In this document: in pieces, positions 8,662 through 17,405 of the stretch
Layout of the letters: each line of letters opens with the position of its first letter
How positions within the stretch are numbered: position 1 is the first letter of the stretch
NCBI RefSeq assembly: GCF_000760515.2
Contig: NW_013546467.1
Coordinates: forward strand, 1-43,940
Source of the DNA: Mitosporidium daphniae
Taxonomy: Eukaryota; Microsporidia
DNA: 43,940 nucleotides
Direction of reading: 5' to 3'
Translations under genes and position numbers: made by a program
Notes under the pieces: generated by a model
What the model was told of the DNA's origin: nothing
Database searches by the model: none
What the model saw: only the letters and a program-made list of their open reading frames with translations

Positions 8662-9318
8662 CTAACTGCCGTCGGGATTGGGGTTTGGCTGCATCTGAGG
8701 TGAAGAGCCGAGTCCGGCATCAGGTGCAAGTGCAGGTACATTTAAAGTGGGGGCAATTTTTGTGCTTGTGTGTGAATTGGTTGCAACGGGAAATGGCTCT
8801 TGAGATAGAGATTTTTGCACATTATTCGGTGAGTGCGACGAGGTGGATGTGGTTCCCCTAACCAAGACAGAAATGACTATCCCAATCGCAATCATTGACA
8901 ACAGGGCAATTGCAATGTTCATTCTAATGTTTCGCCACCACAGGCGTCTTTCTGTCCTTTGAGTATGCACACGAAATCGGTATGCCTGTGCTTGAAGTTG
9001 CTCCATTTTCTCGGATAGCCTGGTAACAGAGTCACCACGTTCAAGCATCGTGGTAATGTTAGCCCGCATCAAGGCAGCAACTTGGTCAGCCTCCGACGCG
9101 ACCATTTGAGGTGTAATTGAGTTTGCCTTGGGGGCCGAGGTTTTGGAAACCAAAGGCCCTTCTGAGGTTTGGGAGAAATTTGGGGATCCCTTGAGAATGG
9201 TCCCAATCGGAAGGCGAGATGTAGGCGGTGGCTCTGGCGAATTTTCTTTGATTACGGACATTGAAACGGCAAACGATTCTTCCGCAAATGGCTGTCTGCC
9301 TTGTTTATTTAAAAGCAT
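8662..9318 (-). CDS. R-SNARE of the synaptobrevin/VAMP (brevin) type with a long C-terminal tail (218 aa)
   Basis: Vesicle-membrane SNARE for fusion at the plasma membrane or endosome. Residues 76-129 form the SNARE coiled coil, with the zero-layer Arg94 in MLERGDSV, and end in the juxtamembrane RRLWWRN typical of synaptobrevin. The membrane anchor is about residues 131-153. There is no longin domain; the first 70 residues are Ser/Pro-rich. Brevins normally end a few residues after the anchor, but here 65 more residues rich in Ser, Thr, Pro and Asn follow, which would lie in the vesicle lumen or outside the cell. The start ATG is 9316-9318, preceded at 9360-9383 by AAATTT elements. Confidence 0.88.
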   Translation of the reverse strand: MLLNKQGRQPFAEESFAVSMSVIKENSPEPPPTSRLPIGTILKGSPNFSQTSEGPLVSKTSAPKANSITPQMVASEADQVAALMRANITTMLERGDSVTRLSEKMEQLQAQAYRFRVHTQRTERRLWWRNIRMNIAIALLSMIAIGIVISVLVRGTTSTSSHSPNNVQKSLSQEPFPVATNSHTSTKIAPTLNVPALAPDAGLGSSPQMQPNPNPDGS

Positions 9319-9631
9319 CTATGGTAGTATAAGGAAGCTTCCAAATCAGCTAAATCAGATAAATTTTAAATTTATCAAATTTGAAACCAAGTGAAATCCA
9401 TATGCAAGGAACGGGTTTAATTGGCTGATCGGACATACTCGCTGATCAGCTGCCATTTGCGCATTTGAAGGGCTGATGCTCTCCCAGATGCTTGATGCAT
9501 GTAATGCATCAAACTTTGCCTTTAGGTCTTTTGGACAAAAAAGTGCATTTCAAAAGTTAGCATCCTGGCAACGCGGGACTTTAAACTTTGTAACAGCTAT
9601 CGTTTAAATTGAGCTTTAAATTTTTAATTTT
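9319..9631. promoter_or_regulatory. Shared upstream region of the R-SNARE and IMP4 genes
   Basis: This 313-nt gap separates two divergent starts. AAATTT-type elements lie on the R-SNARE side (9360-9383) and directly before the IMP4 ATG (9602-9630). In the middle is a perfect 9-bp inverted repeat TTGATGCAT/ATGCATCAA (9492-9500 and 9504-9512) with a 3-nt loop. No RNA gene was recognised. Confidence 0.5.
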
Positions 9632-10495
9632 ATGATTAGAAGAGAAGCTCGCCTTCGTAGAGAATACCTGTATCGCAAGTCGCTGGAAGAGCGGGAGCGC
9701 CAGCTTTATGAAAAAAGACAGGCCGTAAAACAAGCCTTGGATGAAGGCAAGCCAATCCCTCGTGAACTCCGCGAAGAAGCTACCGAGCTAGGCAAATCTG
9801 TCATCTTTGACCCATCTTATTCGATGCCTGTTAACCATGTTGACGATGAATATGCAAATGCAACCCTTGTCGATCCCAAGATAGTAATCACTACATCTAG
9901 AGACCCTTCGAGCAGACTATTGCAGTTTACAAAGGAAATGAAGCTCTTGTTTCCAAATTCCCAGAGAATCAACCGCGGAGCCATGGTGATTCCTCAATTG
10001 GTAGAGAGCTGTAAAAGCTCTGGGGTCACCGACTTGATATGCATCCATGAGCATAGAGGCATTCCAGATGGTCTGATCGTTAGTCATTTTCCACACGGCC
10101 CAACGGTCTATTTTTCTCTTTTCAATGTGGTCCTTCGACATGACATTCCAGAATGCTCTGGCACAACGGTGTCCGAAGCAGCCCCTCATCTCATTTTCGA
10201 AAAGTTTACCACTTCCCTTGGAAATAGAGTTGTCTCCGTTCTGAAGCATTTGTTCCCCATTCCAAAATCAGATTCTCGAAGGGTAATGACCTTTGTAAAT
10301 AACTCTGATTTCATATCCTTCCGACACCACAATTATAAGAAAGAGGGTTCTAAGGTGGCCCTTTCAGAAATCGGCCCTATATTTGAAATGAGGCTTTACG
10401 AAATCAAGCTCGGGACTGTTGATATTAGCGAGGCCGACACAGAATGGGTCCTCAGGCCATACCAAAATACCTCGCACAAAAGAGATGTCCTTTAA
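9632..10495 (+). CDS. IMP4: U3 snoRNP protein IMP4 (287 aa)
   Basis: Nucleolar Brix-domain protein of the small-subunit processome; with Imp3 and Mpp10 it supports U3 snoRNA pairing to pre-rRNA. The N-terminal basic helix (MIRREARLRREYLYRKSLEE) and the Brix domain from about residue 83 (ITTSRDPSSRLLQFTKE) are both present, with HGPTVYFSL and FVNNSDFISFRHH, and EMRLYEIKLGT near the C-terminus. The length agrees with yeast and human Imp4 (about 290 aa). No intron is present. The ATG sits directly after an AAATTT-rich block. The stop lies 40 nt before the preferred start of the next gene. Confidence 0.96.
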   Translation: MIRREARLRREYLYRKSLEERERQLYEKRQAVKQALDEGKPIPRELREEATELGKSVIFDPSYSMPVNHVDDEYANATLVDPKIVITTSRDPSSRLLQFTKEMKLLFPNSQRINRGAMVIPQLVESCKSSGVTDLICIHEHRGIPDGLIVSHFPHGPTVYFSLFNVVLRHDIPECSGTTVSEAAPHLIFEKFTTSLGNRVVSVLKHLFPIPKSDSRRVMTFVNNSDFISFRHHNYKKEGSKVALSEIGPIFEMRLYEIKLGTVDISEADTEWVLRPYQNTSHKRDVL

Positions 10496-10515
10496 TTTAT
10501 TAAAATTTATTAAAA
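10491..10515 (+). promoter_or_regulatory. AAATTT-type block at the IMP4 end / PheRS start
   Basis: TTTAATTTATTAAAATTTAT and following As overlap the IMP4 stop codon and end 21 nt before the ATG at 10536. The position supports 10536 as the PheRS start, in preference to the ATG at 10485 inside IMP4. Confidence 0.45.
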
Positions 10516-10535
10516 ACGCCATTTTTCATTATCCG

Positions 10536-11962
10536 ATGGGCCACATCAGAGCCTTCCAGCGGAAATCCCAGCTTTTCCGTAGGCTTTTTTCCCAGCTTGG
10601 GTATCAAAAAAAACAGTCAATAAGGGAGCAGATTTTATCGGCAACCGACGGCCATTCAAACATAACTCCGACAATTTTGGATCTTGTTGATAGGGAGTTG
10701 ATACATTCCCCTTGCCACCCTCTTAATCTGATTGCATTGAAAATAAAAGAGTATTTCTCGAGGCCCAGACCGCTATTTAAGTCTTTTGAACAAATCCGAC
10801 AACGATTTTTTGCTAGCAATCCCATGTGCGCAACTTTTCAGGATGCAAATATATGTTTCTCAACTTACGATTCGATTTCACCGATAGTGTCTACGTATGA
10901 AAATTTTGATGCGTTGGGGATCGGTTCTGATCATCCAGCCCGTGCTCCATCGGATACGTACTACATTAATCAGAACACGGTATTAAGAACCCACATGACT
11001 ACCCACGAACGCCGCTTTCTATCTCAATCTCCCCCAAGTGCGCCCATGGCGTTTATTTTACTTGGCGATGTGTATAGAAGAGACCAAGTAGATTCGCTCC
11101 ATTATCCCGCATTCCACCAGCTCGAAATGGTAAGAAGATTTGGGGTTGAAGAGTCCACAAATTTCAAGCTATTTTCACACTCGCTTTCTTCAGCAGAGAG
11201 GGCCCATATTTACAATAAGATTTCTCACATAGAAAAAAGTAAACATCTGCCCCTTCCACAAACGCTAGCCATTTTAGACATGCAATTGGAGCTTGAGGGA
11301 TTGATTTCGTTTGTGCTTCAACGTGATTTGCCTATGCGATGGCAGGAAACCGAATTTCCATTTACGAAGCCATCACAGGAGCTTGAAATTGGCAAAAAAA
11401 ACGAGTACATTGAAATCCTGGGCTCAGGATTGCTTACTGATCACATTTTAGGGCCATCTTTATCTTCAAACGAAGGCCTTCCATTGGCTTGGGCGGCAGG
11501 GTTGGGCATTGAAAGAATTGCAATGTTTCTGTATGAGATACCCGATATTCGGCTGTTCTGGTCGAAAGACGAAAAGTTTTTATCGCAATTCAGGGAAAAT
11601 GGCGGTGCATGCAAATTTAGGCCCATTTCGAAGCATCCGCCGATTTCGAGAGACATTTCGTTTTGGCTCCCGCAAACCTATGCAGCCGACGATGGTTCTT
11701 TCCACTTTAACAGCATATCTGAGCTGATACGAGAAAAAGCGGGCGCATTGGTAGAAAAAGTCTCCTTGATAGACCAGTATTTGGACACGAAGAAAGGACG
11801 TAAAAGCCAATGCTACAGAATTATTTTCAGATCGCTCGAAAGGTTTGCATTGTGTGGATTTATATAACTGTACATAGGTCTTTGTGCGACAGTGAAGTCA
11901 ATCAAATACTGACTGCCATTAAGCAAGACCTTGCCGAAAGGCTCAAAGTTGATGTTAGGTGA
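10536..11962 (+). CDS. MSF1: Mitochondrial phenylalanyl-tRNA synthetase, 2 exons (463 aa)
   Basis: Monomeric mitochondrial PheRS (yeast Msf1, human FARS2). Exons 10536-11842 and 11878-11962; the 35-nt intron removes an in-frame stop and restores the conserved C-terminal end. The basic, acid-free N-terminus (MGHIRAFQRKSQLFRRLFSQ) suits a mitochondrial presequence. The class II core includes FDALGIGSDHPAR, TYYINQNTVLRTH and GDVYRRDQVDSLHYPAFHQLE (motif 2 region), with motif 3 near WAAGLGIERIAM. The anticodon-binding FDX-ACB domain includes PPISRDISFWLP and GRKSQCYRI. An alternative ATG at 10485 would overlap IMP4 by 11 nt. The gene implies a translated mitochondrial genome. Confidence 0.95.
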
Positions 11963-12468
11963 ACAATAAACTTGAAATGTAAATACATTTAACAAAGGTG
12001 AAATTCGAAACTACCAATGATGGTGCGTGGTTTGGGATTGTGGTGGATATCAATAGACGTCCACATTAGAAAAGGACAATACCTTTGCTCGTATTGAATT
12101 GAACTTTTTGTTTGAAGGATGGCCGAAAGCGGTCCTAGCTCCAGCTAAAATCCCAGAGTGTCATTATAATTCTATAAAAAGCGGCACCAAACTCCAAAGT
12201 GGTACCACTGCATGTAATAGGAGGGTATTCAAATGGTTTTTATTAAAAGGCCAATTGATAGGTGTCTTTTGATTGGCCCGACCCGCCATTTTGACCCCAG
12301 CCTGGCATCAAATCAACACCAGGTGACCCCGCATTTAACGACTGAGGCAGATCTATACAATCTGTCATCTTAATTCCAACTTAGGATCAATGATGCGTGA
12401 ATGATGCCTCAATGATTGCAGTACCGAATCACGTCTCGCATGAAAACTTGATTAGGTGGTTTAATGTT
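11963..12468. other. Convergent intergenic region, about 500 nt
   Basis: The region lies between the 3' ends of the PheRS and P4-ATPase genes. It holds one short open frame (12243-12368, minus) and no other clear signal. Short stretches recall SRP RNA (GGCATCAA, AGGTGACC), but the helix 8 signature is absent. Confidence 0.4.
12243..12368 (-). CDS. Possible 41-aa small protein
   Basis: ATG 12366-12368 to TAA 12243-12245 encodes MTDCIDLPQ... with a Gly-rich centre (GWGQNGGSG) and ends TYQLAF. The composition looks protein-like and stop-free for 41 codons, but the length alone does not prove coding. It could also be the last exon of an unresolved gene. No family is recognised. Confidence 0.25.
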   Translation of the reverse strand: MTDCIDLPQSLNAGSPGVDLMPGWGQNGGSGQSKDTYQLAF

Positions 12469-15400
12469 TTATATTGTACAGCTCTGTTGATTGGAGTCGC
12501 TCGCAGGCGAAGGTTTGGAATGTTCTCTATGAAGCGCCTTCTTTTTCAACAACACAAGTGCCCTGTTTAAAACATGCATCGAGGTTGGGTAGAAGATGCT
12601 CTTAATAAATCCAAATATAATCCTAGGCGAGATGCATAGTAGTATGCAACAAAACATGCAAAGATAAAAGGCAGGCTGAAAGAAAAGAATCCACGGAGTT
12701 CCATACAAAGTGGACGTGGTCCAGCTTGCCATGATAAAAAATGTCACCAGAAGGATCACCAGAGATATCATGACGGAAAAAAGAGTCAGAAGCGTCCATG
12801 AGTAGTGGCATAAAAGAATGGTTAGATTTACAGTGGTTATTATACAAAAGGCCATAGCCGAGCCAACTACCGTTCGATCCTCAGGCACTGGAATCCAATC
12901 TAGCGTCCAAGACGAATGCATAAATAGCGTATTTAGCGGGCCGCCCGAGTAGACAAAACGCGGAATCAAGTAACACACCAGCGACTGGTAGACCCCCTCG
13001 GAGACGGCAATCAAAAACCTCTCTATCGAATAGTAGGATACAGGCTGGAAAATAGGGTCAAACGCTAGCTCTGATTTTCCGGTCGAAAAATGAGAGTGAG
13101 GATGGGATTGAACACATTTTGGCACCTTATTTCCCCCGGTATACATGCAGGGGAAAAGCATTGCAATATTACTTTCGATATCTCTGTCAAAGATACCCAG
13201 CGACAGCACAGGAAGAATAGAAAACAGAAAATTATAAAACAGAAGAAAGGCATAGTCATAAATAAATTGGGACGAAAAGGCACAATCAAATTGGTACCAG
13301 AAAAGAACAAACACAAATGCAATGTTTTTGTAAAAACAGCTTAGGGTTGCCGAGGAAATACGATGATACGACCACCTCCCATGAACAAGTAACAACCGCT
13401 TAAGGTGAGAAAACTGTGAAATAGAATAATCTGCAGCCATTACGGCTTGACAGCCCTCTTTTCCCGTGGAGATGCCAATACCAATGTCGGCTTTACGAAG
13501 CATTGATACATCATTTGCCCCATCTCCAATGGATAAGCACACCGCTGTGGATAGATATTCCTTGACCAACCCCACAATCATGGCCTTTTGCAGAGGGGCC
13601 ACTCTACTGCAGATAACTGAGGAACATCTTAAGGCAACAGATAAAAACAGCAGCTTGAGTGTGTCATCTGGAGAGTCAAGGATATATTTCAGCGTCATCC
13701 CATCGACTACCAAAGCAGCACCTTGGTAATGTGTTGAAAGAATCGATTTCGGGCTGTTAGGTAGCAATGAGTTGGGGCTTTTCATGTTTTGCATCGGGCT
13801 GGCTATGTTAGAAAAATACGAGAAAGGGCTTGTAGTATGTGACTGAATTAACGGCGAAACCGGAGTGGCTGTAACGGGATTTGGAGAAAAAAGAGTTCCC
13901 TCCGCCATTGACATGTTCTCTTTGGAATTGGAATAAAAATCCTCAAGAGTCCTCAAAAGCGAAAATCTTACGGCACACCCAGATTTATTACATGAAGAAG
14001 AAGAAGATGATGATGATGATGAACGAGACAACTGGAGTTCATGTTGGTCCTTGTCTTCTTGTAAAGATACGCACTTTTCTTCCAAGGGCTGTTCCAAATT
14101 TNAGAACAAAATCTCAATGAGCTTCATTGAAGAAGTAATCAGGCCAGCAGACGTGGAAACATTGACTGCAGTTTCGGCCTTATCGCCGGTAAGAACCCAA
14201 GTACAAATACGAGCCTCCCGGAATGATTCAATTGCATCCGCAACACCATCTTGCAACGAATCTTCAACGGCAGTAATACCGAGAAAACATAGGCCGCTCT
14301 CAAGATTGGAATAAAACTCTTCCGAACGACAGGCAGAGTTTTTAGCACTTACATTCTTGACTTCTTCATATTTTATCATTAGACTCTTCCACTCATCGGA
14401 AAGGACATCGTACTCTTTCATTGCAAAACACAAAATCCTCAATCCTTGTGAAGCCCAATGGGCAAGGTTGCTTGATGAATTTTGCACGGAAGCATCATCT
14501 TTACGGCACAAGGCAATAATGGCCGAGTCAGATCCTTTGCAGAAAAAATAGGCTTTTTCTTTGAGCCTCACAAGAACACCCATGCGTTGACGCTCTGAAG
14601 AAAATGGAATCGTCAAGATAACTTCATAGTTTTCAACGAAACTTTGTTGCTCCCCAACTTTGGGCGATGAAGCAGAAGGCTGCTCCTTGAAAAGATCTTC
14701 TAACCCATCGACAATGGCAACCGAGGCCGTTTTAGAGACTGCTCCACAATAAGGTGAAGATACACCCGATGTCCCTTTGAACTGGTAGCCCATCTCTGCA
14801 CATGCAGTAACCAACGCAACTTCGTCAGGAGATTCTCCGGAATAGATGAAAACATCTTCTACAGTCTGGCCCAAGGCAGTCGACGCAGGATTGGAAGCTT
14901 TTTTCTGCTCAATGCGAGTTGGATGAAGAGCGATGGTATCTGAGGACGAATGGGGGGAAAATTGCACCTCATTTGCCGATGGCAACACAGAATGGCACAG
15001 CGCAATGCACAGCATGATGAGCCGATAATGCGGCGAATCAGAAGGCATCGCAGATTCTTTCGATGCTAAAGGAGCATTCTTTAAAAAAAGCAAGCCATCG
15101 CCGTTTGACGAATAAATTTGGCCTCCTGCCCACAGATATTTAAATCGCATGATGTTTTTTGTTAGGGTTCCCGTTTTGTCTGAAAAAATAAATTGAACAC
15201 GCCCGAGATCGTCAGATAAATTCCACGCCCTCGCATTACACTGCTTTCCAGAAATGGGGTCCTTCATCGCCAAATCAGAATGGATTAAAAATGCATGGAT
15301 TGTCTTGCATATTTCAACGGTGATGTATAGGGCGATTGGGACGACGGTTTGGAACAGGATCAAAGACGAAAAAAAAGAAACCACTACTGAAGAAAGAGTT

Positions 15401-16929
15401 GTCGTCTCCAGTAGCAACTTTGTCGATGTAATTGAAAACGATTCAACAGACATGCACACAAGGCACAAAATTAGCAAAAGCAGAAAATTTAGCAAAATTT
15501 GTCTATTTAGCTGTCTCTCAATGGTAGATCTTTTAGAGGGCGAACCTTCTGCTGAGCTGGTGGGCGAATTCACCTTTTGATGCGCTATCGAGTTCAACAT
15601 GATTTTTGTCTCATATCCTGTGTACAAGACGACCCCAATAACCCAATCCGTGTTTTTGGTAATACAACCTCGAAGAAGGATATGCTCTTGAGTCAAGAGC
15701 ACCTCCTCATTGGTGTTGCACTCGTTTTCAAAAAATACCTTCCCACTGAAGGAATATAAATGCGGGCTTGGAGGGTCGATTTCGATCCGTAGGGATTTTA
15801 ATGAAAAGCTATCATGAATAGGGATTGCTCTCTTTATCTTCAAATTGGTTTCGCCATCTAAGCTCATGGTGTCAAGGTATATTTCAGAACGGGACGAAGA
15901 CGAAAGGGCAACGCAATCTGCCGGAATGGAATCTCCGGATCGAAGATAAATTACGTCACCCACTTTGATGTCTTTCCAGGCAACTTTCCTTTTTTTAAAG
16001 TGATCACTTTGATCTGCAGATGAAATTGGCTCCAAAATTGTGGCCCATGACTCGTTGATTAGCCTATCAGCCTTATGCCGCCGGTAGTCCTCGACTGCAT
16101 CCTTAATACCGGTGGCCATTAAAATAAATAAAAGCGGTCCTGCTGACAAAAGTGGATTGTAGGACGAAATAGCAGGGATAAATTGAAGAACAACAAGCAG
16201 CAAAAAATAAACGTTAGCAAGCCGATGGAACTGTTCATACAGGTTTTTGGGGATAAACGTAAATAGGTTGTATTTCGTTGAGTGCACCTCGTTAGAGCAA
16301 AACTTGCTATCGCTCGAATTGCCACCAATACAATCGATACATCTACGGTCAGCGATTTCCTGTTCAACAGAGTTTAAAGAGCTTTGATCGGGTTCCCCTT
16401 GCACCGAAAACGAGGCAGACGTTAGCTTATGGGAGCAAGTAGAAGACCCCGCCATGGTGCTGAGGTCTGATAGCTGCTGAAAAGAAAGCGTGGACGAAAG
16501 AACATATGCGTTAAAATTGGCTGGGCGGTTTAATTTTTCCGTTGGAACGCCGTCGAACCAATTTCTTGTCTTTGTTACCAATCTCATCATTTTTTTTGTT
16601 TGCTTGTCTTTGAGCCTAATTAGGGACCGTTTCGCTTTTGGAGTCCCCGAAGCTTTGTCCTTTTCCGCTGGATATGCCGTGTGATCTTGATGCAAAGAGG
16701 TTTCTTGTATTTTTCCCGCTAAACGTAAAATAAATAACATACAATTTCTAATTGGACTGTGTGATCCCGACGCAGAATTGTCCGCATCAAAATTGTTTGA
16801 AGCACAGGAAGGAATTTCGGCAACTCCCTCTTCGTCTGTGGAAGTATCATAGTCGGCCTCGCTGGTGCTGTATATCTCATTACTGTCAGTATAGCTAACG
16901 GAAGAAGATGAAATGCTATGGGATGGCAT
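12469..16929 (-). CDS. P4-ATPase (phospholipid flippase), 1486 aa
   Basis: P-type ATPase that moves phospholipids to the cytosolic leaflet. The phosphorylation motif DKTGTLTKN places the aspartate at residue 584. The A-domain loop SLDGETNLK, the P4-specific PIALYITVEI helix, and the hinge GDGANDVSMLRKADIGIG are present, followed by LLLVHGRWSYHRIS and six C-terminal membrane segments. The N-terminal 180 residues are Ser/Asp-rich, and a poorly conserved insert with a polyserine run (GAT-type microsatellite near 13990-14025) splits the region after the P domain. The subfamily (Dnf- or Drs2-like) is not settled. One ambiguous base (N, 14102) falls in this insert. No intron is evident. Confidence 0.93.
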   Translation of the reverse strand: MPSHSISSSSVSYTDSNEIYSTSEADYDTSTDEEGVAEIPSCASNNFDADNSASGSHSPIRNCMLFILRLAGKIQETSLHQDHTAYPAEKDKASGTPKAKRSLIRLKDKQTKKMMRLVTKTRNWFDGVPTEKLNRPANFNAYVLSSTLSFQQLSDLSTMAGSSTCSHKLTSASFSVQGEPDQSSLNSVEQEIADRRCIDCIGGNSSDSKFCSNEVHSTKYNLFTFIPKNLYEQFHRLANVYFLLLVVLQFIPAISSYNPLLSAGPLLFILMATGIKDAVEDYRRHKADRLINESWATILEPISSADQSDHFKKRKVAWKDIKVGDVIYLRSGDSIPADCVALSSSSRSEIYLDTMSLDGETNLKIKRAIPIHDSFSLKSLRIEIDPPSPHLYSFSGKVFFENECNTNEEVLLTQEHILLRGCITKNTDWVIGVVLYTGYETKIMLNSIAHQKVNSPTSSAEGSPSKRSTIERQLNRQILLNFLLLLILCLVCMSVESFSITSTKLLLETTTLSSVVVSFFSSLILFQTVVPIALYITVEICKTIHAFLIHSDLAMKDPISGKQCNARAWNLSDDLGRVQFIFSDKTGTLTKNIMRFKYLWAGGQIYSSNGDGLLFLKNAPLASKESAMPSDSPHYRLIMLCIALCHSVLPSANEVQFSPHSSSDTIALHPTRIEQKKASNPASTALGQTVEDVFIYSGESPDEVALVTACAEMGYQFKGTSGVSSPYCGAVSKTASVAIVDGLEDLFKEQPSASSPKVGEQQSFVENYEVILTIPFSSERQRMGVLVRLKEKAYFFCKGSDSAIIALCRKDDASVQNSSSNLAHWASQGLRILCFAMKEYDVLSDEWKSLMIKYEEVKNVSAKNSACRSEEFYSNLESGLCFLGITAVEDSLQDGVADAIESFREARICTWVLTGDKAETAVNVSTSAGLITSSMKLIEILFXNLEQPLEEKCVSLQEDKDQHELQLSRSSSSSSSSSSCNKSGCAVRFSLLRTLEDFYSNSKENMSMAEGTLFSPNPVTATPVSPLIQSHTTSPFSYFSNIASPMQNMKSPNSLLPNSPKSILSTHYQGAALVVDGMTLKYILDSPDDTLKLLFLSVALRCSSVICSRVAPLQKAMIVGLVKEYLSTAVCLSIGDGANDVSMLRKADIGIGISTGKEGCQAVMAADYSISQFSHLKRLLLVHGRWSYHRISSATLSCFYKNIAFVFVLFWYQFDCAFSSQFIYDYAFLLFYNFLFSILPVLSLGIFDRDIESNIAMLFPCMYTGGNKVPKCVQSHPHSHFSTGKSELAFDPIFQPVSYYSIERFLIAVSEGVYQSLVCYLIPRFVYSGGPLNTLFMHSSWTLDWIPVPEDRTVVGSAMAFCIITTVNLTILLCHYSWTLLTLFSVMISLVILLVTFFIMASWTTSTLYGTPWILFFQPAFYLCMFCCILLCISPRIIFGFIKSIFYPTSMHVLNRALVLLKKKALHREHSKPSPASDSNQQSCTI

Positions 16930-17007
16930 TTCGAATTGTGATAAACATTTTGCTACAAGTGCATTGATTAAATAAGAGTCCCATAATTAAAAAAATTTCC
17001 AAGCTAG

Positions 17008-17016
17008 TATATAAAT
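17008..17016 (+). promoter_or_regulatory. TATA box of the U2 snRNA gene
   Basis: TATATAAAT lies about 25 nt upstream of the inferred U2 5' end, the expected position for a Pol II TATA element. Confidence 0.7.
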
Positions 17017-17033
17017 GAAGCTTTTTCTGCAAC

Positions 17034-17222
17034 CTTATCCTCTCAAGCCTATTGGCTTAGATCAAGTGTAGTATCTGTTCTTATCAGTTTGAAAACTGGT
17101 ATTCTTCCACCGGAAGAGTATTATTTTCATTCTAATTTTTTGCGCAGGGGGTTGTTGATGGCTTGCCTAGACACCTCGTGGGTGTCCCTGGTATTGTACT
17201 GCATCCGGGTGACGTCCAGCCT
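17034..17222 (+). ncRNA. U2 spliceosomal snRNA
   Basis: The highly conserved 5' half reads GGCTTAGATCAAGTGTAGTA and continues TCTGTTCTTATCAG, essentially identical to U2 from yeast to human. The branch-point recognition sequence GTAGTA is 17068-17073. Stem IIa (CAGTTT...AAACTG) and stem IIb (CTTCC/GGAAG, 17104-17117) follow. The Sm site AATTTTTTG is 17134-17142. A perfect GACACC/GGTGTC hairpin forms stem III, and CCTGG-TATTGTACTGCAT-CCGGG forms stem IV, with the U2B''-type loop. The 5' and 3' ends are estimated. The canonical GUAGUA shows that this genome's spliceosome uses standard branch-point pairing although most introns here are under 35 nt. Confidence 0.95.
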
Positions 17223-17405
17223 CCTTCATCAATAATGTTTCCATAGTTTTATTTTACTTTCAATGATGGTGGTGATCAGTGGTGCACTTTTGGCATCTTC
17301 CACTGGCCTCACAATTGAGCTGTGTGTTACGGCGGTATCCGATTTCCGTTGTGCGAATTGATCCGGCTTCTGGCCAAGTGGGTGGGGGTTTTACTTTTTG
17401 TTCAT

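Noticed and set aside
12240-12330. SRP RNA-like words GGCATCAA and AGGTGACC
   Set aside because: The helix 8 signature and the Alu-domain elements are absent and the order does not fit, so chance similarity is more likely.
14102-14102. Possible frameshift at the ambiguous base in the P4-ATPase gene
   Set aside because: The frame is continuous on both sides of the N, so it is a single unresolved base and not an indel.
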